Shown here piece after piece: positions 27,217 through 34,453 of a DNA stretch of 40,643 nt. Origin of the DNA: Clostridia bacterium (GTDB taxonomy: Bacteria; Bacillota; Clostridia; Christensenellales; UBA3700); NCBI GenBank assembly GCA_029068165.1, contig JAIEDA010000014.1:1-40643 (forward strand), read 5' to 3'. The notes beneath the pieces were generated by a model. That model was not told the origin of the DNA. It was given only the letters and a program-made list of their open reading frames with translations, and did not search any database. Positions within the stretch are counted from its first letter, which is position 1, and each line of letters begins with the position of its first letter. Both the position numbers and the translations under genes were made by a program.

Positions 27217-27261
27217 AATATTAATTTATACAAAATATACAAATTTTTAGGAAGGTGAATT

Positions 27262-28632
27262 ATGGAAGTGAAGGAAAACGCAACTTCTCAGGAAGTAGCT
27301 CAAGAGCAAACTCCGAAGAAGAAAGGAGGATTAAAGGGCTTCTTGCAGTTTATTTTGTTCGTAGTTTTGAGTATGGCCGGATTTATCGTGCAATTAGTAG
27401 TTAAATTGCTCGGTCCGAAAATCGGATTTATTCAAGACTTAGACGCAGATCCAAACAAAAATTTCCTTTTGTTCGGTTTGTCGTGGTTGAACACTCAACT
27501 TGGTACGTTTATCGTAGTTATGATTGGTATTTTCCTATGCAAACTTATCAATTTTATTTTGCATAGAAAAGTATTGTTCAAGCCAAGAAAGAACTTGGCG
27601 TTTGGCATATTTATGTACATAATTTTCAGTATTGCTTTGTGGGCGGCTACCACTATCGTAGACCAACCGCTTACAAATGCATTCGTCAATGCTGATTGGT
27701 GGACGAATACGCTCTTCAAAGGAAACGTAGAAACGTCAAAGGCCGTTGGCGGAACGCTCGCAATGATTATTTATTCTTGCGCTGATATGATTATAATGTT
27801 TATTGCCGAGAAGTTCTTGATTATGAACGACAAGCTCTTCAGCAAAAAGGGTAATGAAGAAGAAGCGGCTATCGCTACCGAAGCTAAAGCCGAAAACGCA
27901 GTTGCGGCTGACGAAGCCGTTGCAACTGAAGAAAAGGCAGTTGCCGCTACCGTAGACGAAACAGCAAAGGTAGAAGCTGTAGAAGAAAAGCAAGAAGAGC
28001 AACCTGTTGTTGAAGAAACTGTCGAAAAAGAAGCCGAAGCTCAACCCGAACAGGCAGTCGAGGCGGAACAACCCGTAGAGGAAGTTCAAGAAGAAAAAGC
28101 CGTTGAAGAGCCTGTAGAAGAAATCGCGGCTGTAGAAGAAGCCGCTGAAGAAGTTGCGGCAACTGAAGAGCAAGCAGCGGAAGAGCCGGCAACTGGGGAA
28201 GTTGCTGAAGAAGCGGTCGTAGCTCCCGTAGCTAAAAAACCTGTTGCGAAGAAGACTACTGCAACTACAGCTAAAAAGACTACTACTGCGGCTAAGAAAC
28301 CTGCAGCAAAGACCACCGCAGCTAAGAAGCCTGCAGCAAAGACTACCGCAGCAAAGACTACCGCGGCTAAGACTACTGCAGCTAAGACTACTGCAGCTAA
28401 GACTACCGCAGCAAAGACTACCGCAGCTAAGAAACCTGCGGCTAAGACCACTGCTGCAAAGACCACCGCAGCTAAGAAACCTGCAGCTAAGACTACCGCA
28501 GCTAAAACCACTGCAGCTAAGACTACCGCGGCTAAGACTACCGCAGCTAAGAAACCTGCAGCTAAGAAACCTGCAACTAAGTCAACTGCCGCTAAGTCAA
28601 CGACTGCTAAAAAGACTACCGCAAAGAAATAA
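27262..28632 (+). CDS. GtrA-like membrane protein with acidic linker and histone-like Lys/Ala/Thr tail
   Basis: The 456-residue protein has three parts. Residues 1-190 hold four membrane helices (about 27-49, 79-100, 112-133, 162-187) with a GtrA-like NFILHRKVLFKPRK segment after the second. Residues 199-318 are rich in Glu, Ala and Val (acidic, low complexity). Residues 325-456 are built from AAKTT and AAKKP units and have no Asp or Glu, like the C-terminal tails of histone H1-like bacterial proteins. GtrA proteins take part in lipid-linked sugar transfer across the membrane; the tail is not part of that family and could bind DNA, RNA or teichoic acid. The DNA under the tail is a set of near-identical 15-bp units, prone to length change. 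Confidence 0.8.
   Translation: MEVKENATSQEVAQEQTPKKKGGLKGFLQFILFVVLSMAGFIVQLVVKLLGPKIGFIQDLDADPNKNFLLFGLSWLNTQLGTFIVVMIGIFLCKLINFILHRKVLFKPRKNLAFGIFMYIIFSIALWAATTIVDQPLTNAFVNADWWTNTLFKGNVETSKAVGGTLAMIIYSCADMIIMFIAEKFLIMNDKLFSKKGNEEEAAIATEAKAENAVAADEAVATEEKAVAATVDETAKVEAVEEKQEEQPVVEETVEKEAEAQPEQAVEAEQPVEEVQEEKAVEEPVEEIAAVEEAAEEVAATEEQAAEEPATGEVAEEAVVAPVAKKPVAKKTTATTAKKTTTAAKKPAAKTTAAKKPAAKTTAAKTTAAKTTAAKTTAAKTTAAKTTAAKKPAAKTTAAKTTAAKKPAAKTTAAKTTAAKTTAAKTTAAKKPAAKKPATKSTAAKSTTAKKTTAKK
28290..28580 (+). repeat. Tandem 15-bp-type coding repeat
   Basis: Units of the form GCT AAG ACT ACC GCA (Ala-Lys-Thr-Thr-Ala), with AAA/AAG-CCT (Lys-Pro) variants, follow each other in frame inside the Lys/Ala tail of the GtrA-like protein. 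Synonymous changes between units show they are not a recent perfect expansion. Confidence 0.8.
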
Positions 28633-28663
28633 GACTATTGCGATAGAAAACGTAAAATCAAAT

Positions 28664-28691
28664 CAAGAGGGAAGCGTTTGCTTCCCTCTTG
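28664..28691 (+). terminator. Terminator after the GtrA-like gene
   Basis: CAAGAGGGAAGC (28664-28675), GTTT loop, GCTTCCCTCTTG (28680-28691), a perfect 12-bp stem. Its 24-nt core is identical to the terminator at 40289-40314. Confidence 0.75.
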
Positions 28692-28716
28692 TGTAATTAT
28701 AAGAAAAGGAGAAATT

Positions 28717-29196
28717 ATGTCGAAATTCCCTGAAAACTCGGAAATGAGGACTTCTAAGAAATTTAGTGAAAGAATTAAAGATTCGATGGAGGAAAACGAT
28801 TGCGAAACGAATAAACAGTTCGCGGAGCTGGTCGGCGTAAGTTATCCTATTATTACTAAAGCCGTTGATTTTGGTATTATTCCTACGACTAAAACTTTGA
28901 TAAAGATAGCCGACAAACTTGATTTATCTCTAGCGTATTTGTTGGGTATGACTGACGAAAAAGATTTTATAGGCGCTCTTCAGCCTTCTAATTTTTCCAC
29001 ACGAATACAGTCTTTAGCAAAGGAACGCAATGAAACTCTTGGAGGAATAGCGTCTAAAATGCCGTTTTCTCGAACTTATTTTTATATGTGGATAAAGAAA
29101 GATACTTTACCTTTGATAGAATATGCTATCGCAATAGCCGAATATTTCAAAGTATCGCTTGATTACTTGTTCGGTCGTTCGGACTATAGAAAATAA
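28717..29196 (+). CDS. Regulator with two tandem XRE HTH domains
   Basis: The start is the ATG at 28717, preceded by AAAAGGAG; an upstream in-frame start at 28678 lies inside the terminator hairpin and is rejected. The 159-residue protein carries two Cro/CI-type HTH domains: about residues 16-72 (NKQFAELVGVSYPIITKAVD ... TLIKIADKLDLSLAYLLGMTD) and about 95-157 (ETLGGIASKMPFSRTYFYMW ... YAIAIAEYFKVSLDYLFGRSD). The similar ends (DLSLAYLLGMTD and KVSLDYLFGRSD) point to an internal duplication. The second domain has an odd recognition segment (SRTYFYMWIKK). Target unknown; it lies 26 nt after the GtrA-like gene's terminator. Confidence 0.83.
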   Translation: MSKFPENSEMRTSKKFSERIKDSMEENDCETNKQFAELVGVSYPIITKAVDFGIIPTTKTLIKIADKLDLSLAYLLGMTDEKDFIGALQPSNFSTRIQSLAKERNETLGGIASKMPFSRTYFYMWIKKDTLPLIEYAIAIAEYFKVSLDYLFGRSDYRK

Positions 29197-29236
29197 AGAT
29201 CATTGGTCGAAGTAGCTTCAATATTATCAAAGAAAA

Positions 29237-29265
29237 GCGAGGAACTCATTTGAGTTCCTCGCGGC
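29237..29265. terminator. Bidirectional hairpin terminator
   Basis: GCGAGGAACTC (29237-29247), short loop, GAGTTCCTCGC (29252-29262), between the convergent tandem-HTH gene and the GH3 gene. Confidence 0.75.
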
Positions 29266-29302
29266 ATTTAAAAGCAAATAGATTTTCTTGTTTGAGAACG
29301 TA

Positions 29303-31792
29303 TTACTTTTTAGCGGCTTTCTTTTCGGCTTTTTCTTGAGCTTTAAGCTCTTTTTTCTTAGCCTTATCTTCTTCGTCGCCGCCGATGTTTTTCAATACCA
29401 TACCCACGCCCTTGAAGAACTTGCCGTTCATTATCGTTACAACGCCGTCGACCATCTTCATATTGAACATTCCTTGAGAGGAGAACGCCAACGCACGCAT
29501 AGGGGAAGTTTTCATAACCTCGTATATCATAAGGTAATTGGGGTCGTTCTTCTTGGCTTTCATACTCATTCTTATAGCGGGTTTTGCTATCTTAAGCGCA
29601 AATCTTGCCAAACCGCTTGTGTGCGACATATCCTCAAAAGAATCGTCGGCTGTAAATTCGCCTTTCTTTGCAATTCTATAATCTTCCTTAACGTTGAGTT
29701 TGGACATAGCGAGGAATTCTTCTTTGCCGATTTGTCTATCGCTCGGGTTCATATACCAGCTGTCCTTATCCGTAGCGGTTATCGGAGTAGCGTCGGAGGA
29801 GTTGACAATTACGCTTTCAACAGCTTTGATATCGCGGCTTGAAGCTCCTATCATTATTTTGAATTCGCCGCTCTCAACCTGCCAATCTCCCGCGTCTACG
29901 TTGTAGAACGCAAAACTGCGCTTGTCGAGAGAGAAAGTTACCGTCTTCTTTTCGCCTGCTTTCAAGCTGACCTTTTCAAAGCCCTTGAGCTGTTGATAGG
30001 GAGTATATGCGGTAAATTCCACGTCGTTGACGTAGAGCTGAACTATTTCTTTGCCGTCGACTTCGCCTACGTTTTGCACGTCGACGCTCACGGTGAGGAT
30101 ATCTTTATCGGATATGGTCTTTGCGGAAAGCTGTAAATTCGAATACTCAAACTTCGTATACGAAAGTCCGTAGCCGAACGGGAAGAGCACGGGTACGTTT
30201 GCGGTGTTGAAGTATCTATAACCTACGTAAAGTCCCTCTCTATATTCTACGCTAAATCTCGCGCCGGGGAAGTTTTGCGACGACGGAACGTCCTTGAGGT
30301 CGAGAGCGAACGTTTCAGCCAATTTGCCGCAAGGATTCGCCTTGCCGAGCAATAGGTCTACGCACGCTTCTCCCGAAGCTTGACCGCCGAGATACATACA
30401 AAGTATACTCTTGACGCTATCCGCCCAAGGCATCGTTACGCTCGAACCCATAGTGAGTACTACGTTTACGTTTTTGTTTACCTTTGCGAGTTCGTCTATC
30501 AGTTGGTTGTGGCTTTGGGGCAGCTCGATATGCGTTCTATCAAAACCTTCGGCTTCGTAAGATCCGGGAAGTCCCGCTACTACGAGTACCGAGTCGTACT
30601 TCTTAGCAAGTTCTACTGCGTTCTTGCGAAGTTTTGCGTTTTTCTTTTCGTTGTCGTCGTCTAGGTTATAGCCGCTCGTAAATTCATACTCAACGCCGGC
30701 GTTTTGCAAGCTGTCGGCGATATTCGTAATCTTAGTACAGTTGATGAACGAAGAGCCCGCACCTTGGAATCTAGGCTGAATGGCGAGTTCGCCAACCAAC
30801 AAAATCTTTTGAGCCTTGAGGGGAAGAGCTTCTTCCTCGTTCTTTAGAAGCACCGCGCTTTCGCTTGCGATTCTCTTGGCGATTTGATAATGTTCTTCTT
30901 TGTCGTACGTAGCGTCTGTCGGGTTTTGCATAGTTGGCATAACCATATCCAAGACTCTATCTACAGCCTGATCGACTATAGCTTCGTCCAATGAGCCGTC
31001 CTTTACGGCTTTGACGATAAGCTTGTCGTTCATACCGCCGCTCGATGGCATCTCTAAGTCGTGACCTGCGGCAATGCCTTTGACGCGTTGATTGGTTGCG
31101 CCCCAGTCGCTGACTACTAGACCCTTGAAGCCCCATTCGTCTCTAAGTACCTTGTTGAGCACGAAATCGTTTTCCGTAGCGTACGTATCGTTGATAAGAT
31201 TGTACGAAGCCATAATCGTGCGCGGTTGGGAAAGCTTAACGGCTATTTCAAAGGGTAGGAGATAAATTTCTCTAAGCGTTCTTTCGTCGACGACCGAATT
31301 GATCGTCATACGGTAAGTTTCTTGGTTGTTGGCGCAGTAGTGCTTGATTGAAGTGCCTACGTTCTTGCTTTGCACGCCGTTGATAAAATAGGCGGAGAGC
31401 ATACCCGCGAGATACGGATCTTCGGAAAAATACTCGAAGTTTCTTCCGCATAAGGGATTTCTTTTGATGTTCGTGCCCGGTCCTAAAAGCACCGCGATAT
31501 TTTCAGCGACAGCTTCTTCGCCGAGCGTACAGCCCATTTCGTAAAGCAAGTCTTTATCCCACGAGCAAGCCGTTGCGGACGCGGTGGGGAAACATATTGC
31601 GTCAACCGATTGGTCCAAGTTGGTGGAAACGCCGCTGGTGTCTTGTTTTCTAAGTCCGTGAGGACCGTCGCAAACCATTACCGACGGAATACCCAATCTC
31701 TTGACGTCTTTAGTGTGCCACATATCCTTGCCCGAACAAAGTCCGGCTTTTTCCTCCAAGGACATTTGGGCAATCAAATCTGCATATTTCAT
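29303..31792 (-). CDS. Glycoside hydrolase family 3 beta-glucosidase-like enzyme
   Basis: The 829-residue enzyme has the GH3 order of domains: a (beta/alpha)8 domain with CDGPHGLRKQ near 41-50, the KH pair Lys150/His151, and nucleophile Asp229 in VVSDWGATNQ; an alpha/beta sandwich; LFPFGYGLSYTKFEY; and a C-terminal Fn3-like domain. It should release terminal beta-linked sugars from oligosaccharides. No signal peptide is present, so it acts inside the cell on imported sugars. The last 40 residues are a charged helical Lys/Glu/Ala tail (EEDKAKKKELKAQEKAEKK) not usual for GH3. GGGAGTG precedes the ATG. No transporter gene is adjacent. Confidence 0.94.
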   Translation of the reverse strand: MKYADLIAQMSLEEKAGLCSGKDMWHTKDVKRLGIPSVMVCDGPHGLRKQDTSGVSTNLDQSVDAICFPTASATACSWDKDLLYEMGCTLGEEAVAENIAVLLGPGTNIKRNPLCGRNFEYFSEDPYLAGMLSAYFINGVQSKNVGTSIKHYCANNQETYRMTINSVVDERTLREIYLLPFEIAVKLSQPRTIMASYNLINDTYATENDFVLNKVLRDEWGFKGLVVSDWGATNQRVKGIAAGHDLEMPSSGGMNDKLIVKAVKDGSLDEAIVDQAVDRVLDMVMPTMQNPTDATYDKEEHYQIAKRIASESAVLLKNEEEALPLKAQKILLVGELAIQPRFQGAGSSFINCTKITNIADSLQNAGVEYEFTSGYNLDDDNEKKNAKLRKNAVELAKKYDSVLVVAGLPGSYEAEGFDRTHIELPQSHNQLIDELAKVNKNVNVVLTMGSSVTMPWADSVKSILCMYLGGQASGEACVDLLLGKANPCGKLAETFALDLKDVPSSQNFPGARFSVEYREGLYVGYRYFNTANVPVLFPFGYGLSYTKFEYSNLQLSAKTISDKDILTVSVDVQNVGEVDGKEIVQLYVNDVEFTAYTPYQQLKGFEKVSLKAGEKKTVTFSLDKRSFAFYNVDAGDWQVESGEFKIMIGASSRDIKAVESVIVNSSDATPITATDKDSWYMNPSDRQIGKEEFLAMSKLNVKEDYRIAKKGEFTADDSFEDMSHTSGLARFALKIAKPAIRMSMKAKKNDPNYLMIYEVMKTSPMRALAFSSQGMFNMKMVDGVVTIMNGKFFKGVGMVLKNIGGDEEDKAKKKELKAQEKAEKKAAKK

Positions 31793-31894
31793 AATTTCAC
31801 TCCCGTATATTTAATATATAATATATTAATAATATCATATTTATATTTAAAATACAATATCAAATAAAAAAATTGTAAAAGAAATAGCTAAGTT

Positions 31895-32110
31895 TTAGTC
31901 GCTGTATTTGTCCGGAAAGTCGGTCAAGCCTAAAATATAGTCGGTGGACGTGTCATAGAACAACGCGAGTTTTATCAAAATAGTAGTGGGAATATCGTTT
32001 TCGCCCGTTTCGTACTTGGAATATCCCGTTTGCGACATACCCAGCATTTTGGCTACTTGCGTTTGATTCATATTCTTATCTTCTCTTAATTCTCTCAGTC
32101 TTTTATACAT
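31895..32110 (-). CDS. Small XRE-family regulator
   Basis: A 71-residue single HTH protein: KRLRELREDKNMNQTQVAKMLGMSQTGYSKYETGENDIP then LIKLALFYDTSTDYILGLTD. AAAGGAAAG precedes the ATG. It is divergent from the PH-domain membrane protein, and a perfect TTTAACCT / AGGTTAAA repeat sits in that protein's promoter, so this regulator probably represses it (inference). Downstream on the same strand lies the GH3 gene about 100 nt away, so cotranscription is possible. Confidence 0.88.
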   Translation of the reverse strand: MYKRLRELREDKNMNQTQVAKMLGMSQTGYSKYETGENDIPTTILIKLALFYDTSTDYILGLTDFPDKYSD

Positions 32111-32158
32111 TTTTCTTTCCTTTTAACAAAATAATTTTACTATGCGTGATAAAAATGC

Positions 32159-32187
32159 TTGACATTTAACCTATTTCAGGTTAAACT
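32159..32187 (+). promoter_or_regulatory. Promoter of the PH-domain membrane protein with embedded operator
   Basis: TTGACA (32159-32164), 17-nt spacer, TAAACT (32182-32187). The spacer and -10 are occupied by TTTAACCT (32165-32172), 5 nt, AGGTTAAA (32178-32185), an exact 8-bp inverted repeat. A bound dimer would block RNA polymerase. Confidence 0.75.
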
Positions 32188-32234
32188 GTACTCACAAACC
32201 AATTATTTACTAAAGAAAAAGGAGATATACGTAA

Positions 32235-32825
32235 GTGAGTAAATACGTAGAAAACAACTTAAATAGAAACGAACAAGTCGTTTCAAAAGTAAAGCTTAAT
32301 CCGGTTATGATTATACTGTGGTGGGTATTGTTCGTAGTCGCATTGATAATAGGATTTGTAGTCGCAAACAATATAGCGTCTATTACAATCGATGGAATTG
32401 CAGCTTCGGATATTAAGGAAATTGCTTCAGGATATAGAACGGTCACTTCAATTTTTGTCAGCGTCGTATTCGGAATACCGGCTATCGTTAAAACGGTTAA
32501 TTTTTTCAAGACTGACCTTGTATTGACAAATAAGAGAGTAGTTGGTAGGACGGGAGTTCTTAAGTTGCATACTTTGGACGCCCCGCTTAACAAAATCCAA
32601 AACGTATCTTTTTCGTGCGGATTATTTGGACGTATTTTCGGTTTCCAAACCGTCAAAATCAGCACAGCCGCGGACGTGTTTGGCTTTAAAGGCGTGATGA
32701 AAGCCAATGAGTTTAAGCAAGCGGTTATGAACCAAATCGAGTTGTACGAAGAAGAGCGCGCAAGAGAGCAAGCCAAAGAGTTTGCCAACGCAATGGCGGG
32801 AGTAAATTCCGTCGACAAAAACTAG
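32235..32825 (+). CDS. Bacterial PH-domain (bPH2/DUF304) membrane protein
   Basis: The 196-residue protein has two hydrophobic helices (about 22-46 and 70-90) followed by a bPH2 domain: TDLVLTNKRVVGRTGVLKLHTLDAPLNKIQNVSFSCGLFGRIFGFQTVKI. A charged helical tail (YEEERAREQAKEFANAM) ends it. YdbS/YdbT-type bPH2 proteins are linked to resistance to membrane-active agents in Bacillus, but the molecular role is unclear. The start is GTG at 32235, preceded by AAGGAGA at a spacing of about 10 nt; there is no closer ATG. Regulation by the divergent XRE protein is suggested by the promoter operator. Confidence 0.85.
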   Translation: MSKYVENNLNRNEQVVSKVKLNPVMIILWWVLFVVALIIGFVVANNIASITIDGIAASDIKEIASGYRTVTSIFVSVVFGIPAIVKTVNFFKTDLVLTNKRVVGRTGVLKLHTLDAPLNKIQNVSFSCGLFGRIFGFQTVKISTAADVFGFKGVMKANEFKQAVMNQIELYEEERAREQAKEFANAMAGVNSVDKN

Positions 32826-32846
32826 CTTTTTTCTCATCCATCTTTT

Positions 32847-32890
32847 AATTGCGTCCGAGAAGTAAAATTCTAGGGCGCAATTTTATTATA
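32847..32890 (+). terminator. Terminator after the PH-domain protein
   Basis: AATTGCGTCC (32847-32856) pairs with GGGCGCAATT (32873-32882; one G-T pair), with AGAA/TTCT continuing inside the loop, followed by TTATTAT. Confidence 0.65.
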
Positions 32891-33001
32891 GAAAATTTAT
32901 TAAAGTAATGGCGTTTTGCCGTCGGGTATATTATAATTAATCTATACGCTTTTTGTTACTCAACCCGCGAAAGCGTATAAAAGTCAATACACGAGGTAAA
33001 A

Positions 33002-33817
33002 ATGTCAAAACTCTTCTTGGTAGGCACGCCGATAGGCAATCTTTCGGACATAAGTCTAAGAGCTTTAGAAACTCTCAAAAGCGTATCCGCGATAGCGTGC
33101 GAAGACACTCGCCATTCTCTCAAACTTCTCAATTATTACGGAATAAAAAAACGGCTTATCGCTTGCCATAAATTCAACGAACGGGAAAGCGTAGACAAGA
33201 TTTACTCGCTACTTTGCGAAGGAAACGACGTCGCTCTCATCACCGACGCGGGTATGCCTGCGATCTCCGATCCAGGAGCTATACTCGTAAACGGACTTAT
33301 CGAAAAGGGCGCTGAGATTTCAGTAGTGCCGGGACCGACGGCTCTTACGAGCGCTATGGCGTTGAGCGGTATAGTTCAGCCCGTATTTACTTTTATAGGC
33401 TTCTTGCCCGCAAAAAACAAGGATAGGAACGCTTTGCTATCGCAGTTTAAGGACGTGAAAACTTCGCTGGTATTTTACTCTTCGCCGTACGACGTAAAAA
33501 AAGATATACAATATCTATTCGAACTCTTGGGAGAGAGAGTTTTGCATATCGTAAGAGAGCTGACAAAAGTTCACGAGGAACATATCACAACTTCGCTTTC
33601 GCAAGGCTTCGAGGGCGAGGCTAAAGGCGAGTACGTGCTTATAGTCGAAGCGGGCGAAGAAAAGCAAGAGGAAAAGCCGTTAGAAAGTATAGAAGACCAG
33701 CTCAAGCAACTTCTTGATAGCGGAGTAGAGAAAAAAGAAGCGATAAAGCAAGTCGCAAAGCGAAACGGTTTAGCTAAAGACGACGTCTATAAAGTCGCCG
33801 TAGAAATAAAGCTGTAA
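33002..33817 (+). CDS. rsmI: 16S rRNA (cytidine1402-2'-O)-methyltransferase
   Basis: RsmI methylates the ribose of C1402 in 16S rRNA using S-adenosylmethionine, near the decoding centre. The 271-residue protein has the tetrapyrrole-methylase fold signatures: LFLVGTPIGNLSDIS at the N-terminus, ACEDTRHSLKLLNYYGI, DAGMPAISDPG, VPGPTALTSAM, and FIGFLP with VFYSSPYDVK. A C-terminal helical module (about 225-271, LKQLLDSGVEKKEAIKQVAK) is the usual extra domain. GAGG precedes the ATG. It is followed within 14 nt by the promoter of the TetR gene. Confidence 0.97.
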   Translation: MSKLFLVGTPIGNLSDISLRALETLKSVSAIACEDTRHSLKLLNYYGIKKRLIACHKFNERESVDKIYSLLCEGNDVALITDAGMPAISDPGAILVNGLIEKGAEISVVPGPTALTSAMALSGIVQPVFTFIGFLPAKNKDRNALLSQFKDVKTSLVFYSSPYDVKKDIQYLFELLGERVLHIVRELTKVHEEHITTSLSQGFEGEAKGEYVLIVEAGEEKQEEKPLESIEDQLKQLLDSGVEKKEAIKQVAKRNGLAKDDVYKVAVEIKL

Positions 33818-33830
33818 TTTCCAACGGTCG

Positions 33831-33859
33831 TTGACTTTTGACGTTTCTTCAAGTATAAT
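33831..33859 (+). promoter_or_regulatory. Promoter of the TetR-GH110-OYE operon, leaderless
   Basis: TTGACT (33831-33836), 17-nt spacer, TATAAT (33854-33859). Six bases separate the -10 from the ATG at 33866, so transcription should begin at or next to the A of the start codon. Confidence 0.8.
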
Positions 33860-33865
33860 TGTACT

Positions 33866-34444
33866 ATGAGCGAACGAATGCAGTATAAAAGCGCTTTGAA
33901 ATCAAAGAAGCTAATCAAGAACGCTTTTAGCGAGTTGTTGCAAAAAAAAGACGTAGATACGATTACCGTTACGGAGATAGTCACGTTGGCGGGAATCAAT
34001 AGAGGCACGTTCTACGCGCACTATTCAAATACTGTAGACGTGCTTGAGGAAATCGAAAAAGACGTGTCCGAGCAAATCCTCTACTTTTTTTCTTCAAATC
34101 AAGACAGCATTATTGAAAATCCAACGCCTTTCTTGCGTAACATTGCAAAATTTTTGCAAAAAGATTTTGAGTTTTACAAGCGATTGATATGCGCTAAGAC
34201 GGGCGAACACTTTATTGATAAAATCAAGACTTTTTTCATTAAAACCGTTGTGGAAAACAATTCGAAAATAGAGCATATAAAGGACGCCGAAAACTTTGCT
34301 ATAAGAGTAAGGTTTTATACCAACGGGTTTGCCAGTATGTACGAGGACGTGTTTAAGGGTAGACTTGACTTGAGTTTGAGCAAACTTACCGAGATAATCG
34401 CTCGGATAATTCAAGAAGGATTTGTAGATTACAAAAACATATAA
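33866..34444 (+). CDS. TetR-family regulator, first gene of a three-gene operon
   Basis: The 192-residue protein has a TetR HTH: SKKLIKNAFSELLQKKDVDTITVTEIVTLAGINRGTFYAHYSN (about 14-56), with a helical C-terminal ligand domain like the TetR/AcrR C-terminal type found in Firmicutes (TetR_C_33-like; FFIKTVVEN..RFYTNGFASMYEDVFKG). The GH110-like gene starts 9 nt after its stop. It has no ribosome binding site, and its promoter places the transcript start at the ATG, so it is probably translated as a leaderless message while the downstream genes have normal sites. It likely controls its own operon. Confidence 0.88.
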   Translation: MSERMQYKSALKSKKLIKNAFSELLQKKDVDTITVTEIVTLAGINRGTFYAHYSNTVDVLEEIEKDVSEQILYFFSSNQDSIIENPTPFLRNIAKFLQKDFEFYKRLICAKTGEHFIDKIKTFFIKTVVENNSKIEHIKDAENFAIRVRFYTNGFASMYEDVFKGRLDLSLSKLTEIIARIIQEGFVDYKNI

Positions 34445-34453
34445 GGAGAAATT

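Noticed and set aside
28290..28580. Possible CRISPR-like array
   Set aside because: Repeat units are 15 bp, in frame and without spacers; they encode the AAKTT tail. No other CRISPR-like array is seen in the window.
28244..28696. Leu/Arg/Gln-rich frame and mirrored Ala/Val frame across the Lys/Ala repeat
   Set aside because: They are other-frame readings of the tandem repeat in the GtrA-like gene.
32622..32837. Small antisense frames in the PH-domain and rsmI genes
   Set aside because: They lie opposite clear genes and lack ribosome binding sites.
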